Origin: an uncultured Phaeodactylibacter sp.
GTDB taxonomy: Bacteria; Bacteroidota; Bacteroidia; Chitinophagales; Saprospiraceae
Assembly: GCA_913062745.1 (NCBI GenBank)
Contig: CAJXXJ010000121.1
Span: 1-8,768 of the forward strand
Length of the DNA: 8,768 nt
Direction of reading: 5' to 3'
Within the stretch, counting starts at the first letter, position 1. The number at the start of each line of letters is the position of its first letter. The notes below the pieces were generated by a model. The model searched no databases. It was not told the origin of the DNA and saw only the letters and a list, made by a program, of their open reading frames with translations. Positions 7,503-8,768 of this stretch are shown here, in pieces. The position numbers and the translations under genes are program-made.

Positions 7503-7519
7503 CTTTTTTGATAAAAAAG
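7503..7519. repeat. AT-rich perfect inverted repeat after the membrane-protein gene
   Basis: The arms CTTTTTT (7503-7509) and AAAAAAG (7513-7519) are perfect complements around a 3-base GAT loop, 7 bp after the stop of the membrane-protein gene. The U-run lies inside the stem and not after it, so this is not a classical intrinsic terminator. It may still mark the end of the upstream transcription unit, or be an AT-rich element upstream of the next promoter. Confidence 0.5.
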
Positions 7520-7553
7520 GTGGGCGGTCTACTCATTTTAAGGACAGGCCTTT

Positions 7554-7561
7554 TATATTTG
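7554..7561 (+). promoter_or_regulatory. Candidate Bacteroidota -7 promoter box (TATATTTG)
   Basis: TATATTTG matches the Bacteroidota primary-sigma consensus TAnnTTTG and ends 16 bp before the ATG of the S24 regulator, in the only AT-rich gap between genes. No convincing TTG/TTTG -33 element is seen at the usual spacing of about 19-21 bp, where the sequence reads CATTTTAAGG. The call rests on the -7 box and its position alone. A short leader of roughly ten bases would be expected. Confidence 0.45.
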
Positions 7562-7562
7562 T

Positions 7563-7573
7563 TGGAAACTCCA
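7563..7573. promoter_or_regulatory. Short dyad between promoter box and start codon, possible operator
   Basis: TGGA-AAC-TCCA is a small dyad lying between the -7 box and the ATG of the S24 regulator. A second one, AAGG-n5-CCTT (7540-7552), lies just upstream of the box. Helix-turn-helix/S24 repressors usually bind dyads at their own promoter, so these are candidates for autoregulation. The arms are only 4 bp and could occur by chance. Confidence 0.2.
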
Positions 7574-7577
7574 GCCT

Positions 7578-8318
7578 ATGAGCAATATTGTCACACAGCG
7601 ATTTATTAAGTGCCACGACAAATTGCGGGAGGATAATCGGGTTCGGTCAAGCCGTCAGTTTGCTTTGTCTCTTGATTATCTGCCGCAAAGCCTGAGTGAA
7701 ATCCTGAAAGGCCGGCGTGATGTGACAATAGAACTCCTTCGTAAAGCCGTTGAGAAGTACAAAATCAACCCGGTCTACATCTATACCGGCGAGGGCCCGA
7801 TGTTCATGAGCGAGGAAAGCGACAACAGCTTCCGCGTGCTGACCATCGTTACCAATTCCGATGAAGACGAGCGCATTGTGCATGTGCCGGTGCCGGCGCA
7901 GGCCGGATACGCCTCCGACATGTCGGACCCCACCTTCATACAGGAGCTGCCCACCTTCACTTTGCCGGACTATAAATACAAAGTCGGCACGCACCGCGCT
8001 TTCGATGTGGCGGGCGACAGCATGGAGCCAACGATGTTCGAAGGGGACAAAGTGGTCTGTAGCTATCTGGAGCCCACTCTTTGGGAAACTGCGATCAAGG
8101 ATAATTACGTGTACGTCATCGTCACCCGAGCCGATGTGGTCGTCAAGCGGGTGGTCAACCGGCTCAAGGCCGAAAAGCAACTGAAGCTTTTTTCCGATAA
8201 CGCGTACTACGAACCGTACACCGTCAATATCGGCGACATCCGGGAAATCTGGTACGTGCGCGCCAAAATCAGCCCCTTTCTGCCGTCTCCGGACAACATC
8301 AAGCGCTACCTGCGGTAA
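7578..8318 (+). CDS. XRE-like helix-turn-helix / S24 (LexA-type) peptidase transcriptional regulator
   Basis: The 246-residue product joins an N-terminal DNA-binding region (about 5-75, with the HTH-like part SSRQFALSLDYLPQSLSEIL followed by KGRRDVTIELL) to a C-terminal S24 peptidase-like domain (about 100-235). Seen in the S24 part: a candidate Ala109-Gly110 self-cleavage bond in VPAQAGYAS, the nucleophile Ser148 in GDSMEPT and the general base Lys190 in DVVVKRVV. The dyad needed for LexA/CI-type autocleavage is thus intact. It is a stand-alone repressor-type regulator and not LexA proper, since the DNA-binding part is Cro/CI-like and not the LexA winged helix. It may respond to DNA damage, but its targets are unknown, and no prophage genes are in view. 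The ATG lies 16 bp after a TATATTTG box. The TAA stop (8316-8318) is followed in the same frame by a 40-codon coiled-coil ORF. Confidence 0.9.
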   Translation: MSNIVTQRFIKCHDKLREDNRVRSSRQFALSLDYLPQSLSEILKGRRDVTIELLRKAVEKYKINPVYIYTGEGPMFMSEESDNSFRVLTIVTNSDEDERIVHVPVPAQAGYASDMSDPTFIQELPTFTLPDYKYKVGTHRAFDVAGDSMEPTMFEGDKVVCSYLEPTLWETAIKDNYVYVIVTRADVVVKRVVNRLKAEKQLKLFSDNAYYEPYTVNIGDIREIWYVRAKISPFLPSPDNIKRYLR

Positions 8319-8321
8319 GAG

Positions 8322-8444
8322 ATGGATGAATTAAAGCAAACCATCCGCGAACAAAGCAAGATGATTGAGCGCTTAAATGCTACCGTACAGCAATTTTTAC
8401 CGACTACGACAATTCAACAAAATGGCGATGAAGAAAAAAATTAG
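8322..8444 (+). CDS. 40-residue coiled-coil ORF, in frame after the S24 regulator stop
   Basis: This short ORF was read directly from the sequence. It starts with an ATG 3 bp after the TAA of the S24 gene and ends at TAG 8442-8444. The product begins MDELKQTIREQSKMIERLNA and continues TVQQFLPTTT, with hydrophobic residues Leu4, Ile8, Ile15, Leu18, Val22 and Phe25 spaced like a short amphipathic or coiled-coil helix, then a polar tail. It is in the same reading frame as the S24 gene (TAA, GAG, ATG). It could therefore be the ancestral C-terminal oligomerisation tail cut off by a nonsense change, a product of stop readthrough, or a separate microprotein. Its last 23 bp overlap the next gene in another frame. 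That it is translated is inferred from the helix pattern and the tight spacing. Confidence 0.5.
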   Translation: MDELKQTIREQSKMIERLNATVQQFLPTTTIQQNGDEEKN

Positions 8445-8649
8445 AGGCACCGTTAAGTATCTTGAACTGGAAGGAGGCTTCTGGGGCATTATTGGAGAAG
8501 ATGGCACCGAATACCGCCCGGTAGATATGCCGGCTGAACTTCAGGAGCGGGAGCTCGACGTGGAAGCCACCCTGCTGCAAGTGGAGGAGGAAATGTCCAT
8601 GCACATGTGGGGTGAGCCCGTAAAAGTGCAGGACTTCAAGGTAGTCTAG
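8422..8649 (+). CDS. Small conserved-looking protein, probably beta-barrel/OB-like, unknown function
   Basis: The 75-residue product starts MAMKKKIRGTVKYLELEGG and contains GFWGIIGEDGTEYRPVDMP (19-37) and a later MHMWGEPVKV stretch. Alternating hydrophobic residues and a GFWGI-turn-EYRP pattern resemble small OB-like or five-stranded barrel proteins found as unnamed proteins in many bacteria; this is a recollection of pattern, not a database result. It has no signal peptide and no membrane segment, so it is probably cytoplasmic. The frame is open further up to an ATG at 8377, which would add 15 residues and overlap the coiled-coil ORF more deeply. The ATG at 8422 (or 8428) is preferred because it begins at the lysine-rich first strand. 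It is probably cotranscribed with the S24 regulator and followed by a stem-loop. Confidence 0.75.
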   Translation: MAMKKKIRGTVKYLELEGGFWGIIGEDGTEYRPVDMPAELQERELDVEATLLQVEEEMSMHMWGEPVKVQDFKVV

Positions 8650-8657
8650 AAAGGTTA

Positions 8658-8694
8658 TTCATGGGGCACAGTGATCAGCACTATGCCCCATGAA
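8658..8694 (+). terminator. Strong stem-loop downstream of the small-protein gene
   Basis: The arms TTCATGGGGCA (8658-8668) and TGCCCCATGAA (8684-8694) are perfectly complementary over 11 bp. After one C/A mismatch the stem continues with AGTG/CACT around a 5-base loop (8674-8678). An outer pair, GTCTAG (8644-8649) and CTAGAC (8702-8707), could clamp it further. It lies 8 bp after a stop codon, as expected for a transcript end, but no T-run follows on either strand. It may be a U-poor terminator, an mRNA 3'-stability element, or a protein-binding dyad. Confidence 0.55.
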
Positions 8695-8730
8695 CACACT
8701 ACTAGACATTTTCAAAAGGGATTGATTTTT

Positions 8731-8748
8731 GCGGGCTGCAGTTCCCGC
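8731..8748. repeat. Small GC-rich hairpin
   Basis: GCGGG (8731-8735) and CCCGC (8744-8748) pair around an 8-base loop containing CTGCAG. A TTTTT run precedes it on the + strand and CCTTT follows. This does not fit a clean terminator in either direction. It is recorded as structure in the non-coding tail only. Confidence 0.3.
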
Positions 8749-8751
8749 CTT

Positions 8752-8767
8752 TAGGGGGCTAGGGGGC
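8752..8767. repeat. G-rich tandem repeat TAGGGGGC x2, cut by the window end
   Basis: Two adjacent copies of the octamer TAGGGGGC occupy the last bases of the window, followed by a final G. Two copies are too few to define an array. The next sequence would show whether it continues. Confidence 0.35.
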
Positions 8768-8768
8768 G

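Noticed and set aside
7578..8318. S24 regulator as evidence for a prophage
   Set aside because: No integrase, attachment repeat, structural or replication gene is nearby, and such regulators also occur as ordinary chromosomal genes in Bacteroidota.

Overview
The window looks like part of a chromosome from the Bacteroidota, probably a moderately GC-rich Saprospiria/Lewinella-type lineage. This is an inference from four things: several starts preceded by A-rich leaders with no clear Shine-Dalgarno sequence, a TAnnTTTG-type -7 box (TATATTTG), the gene order of the biotin cluster, and an S24-type repressor of a kind common in that phylum. Species cannot be determined from the sequence alone. Every credible gene is on the + strand.

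Region 1 (1-5416) is a biotin synthesis cluster in the order bioF (5' end cut by the window), bioD, bioA, a beta-ketoacyl synthase (KAS), a small membrane-anchored protein of unknown function, and bioB. It covers the four late steps from pimeloyl thioester to biotin: BioF makes KAPA, BioA makes DAPA, BioD makes dethiobiotin and BioB inserts sulfur. bioF/bioD overlap by 14 bp, while bioA/KAS and KAS/small protein overlap by ATGA, so translation is probably coupled. No bioC, bioH, bioG, bioW, bioI or bioZ is visible. The KAS is therefore the only gene in view that could contribute to the pimeloyl chain.

Region 2 (5432-7496) follows with only a 15-bp gap. It holds triosephosphate isomerase (tpiA), then after 4 bp a multi-pass membrane protein of unknown function with a large soluble C-terminal domain. 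The tight spacing suggests these continue the same transcription unit.

Region 3 (7497-8649) starts with an 81-bp AT-richer gap carrying a promoter candidate and short dyads. It continues with an XRE-type/S24-peptidase transcriptional regulator that retains its Ser-Lys dyad and an Ala-Gly site. Directly after its TAA stop, in the same frame, lies a 40-codon coiled-coil ORF. This resembles a detached C-terminal tail or a microprotein. A small, probably beta-barrel protein of about 75 residues overlaps the end of that ORF.

Region 4 (8650-8768) is non-coding. It has a strong perfect 11-bp stem-loop (likely transcription end or mRNA 3' structure), a weaker GC hairpin and a G-rich tandem repeat cut by the window edge. 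No tRNA, rRNA, CRISPR array, insertion sequence or phage gene was seen.

Most worth a second look are the KAS and the small membrane protein embedded in the biotin operon, the in-frame stop between the S24 regulator and its coiled-coil ORF, and two substitutions at substrate-site positions of BioA.
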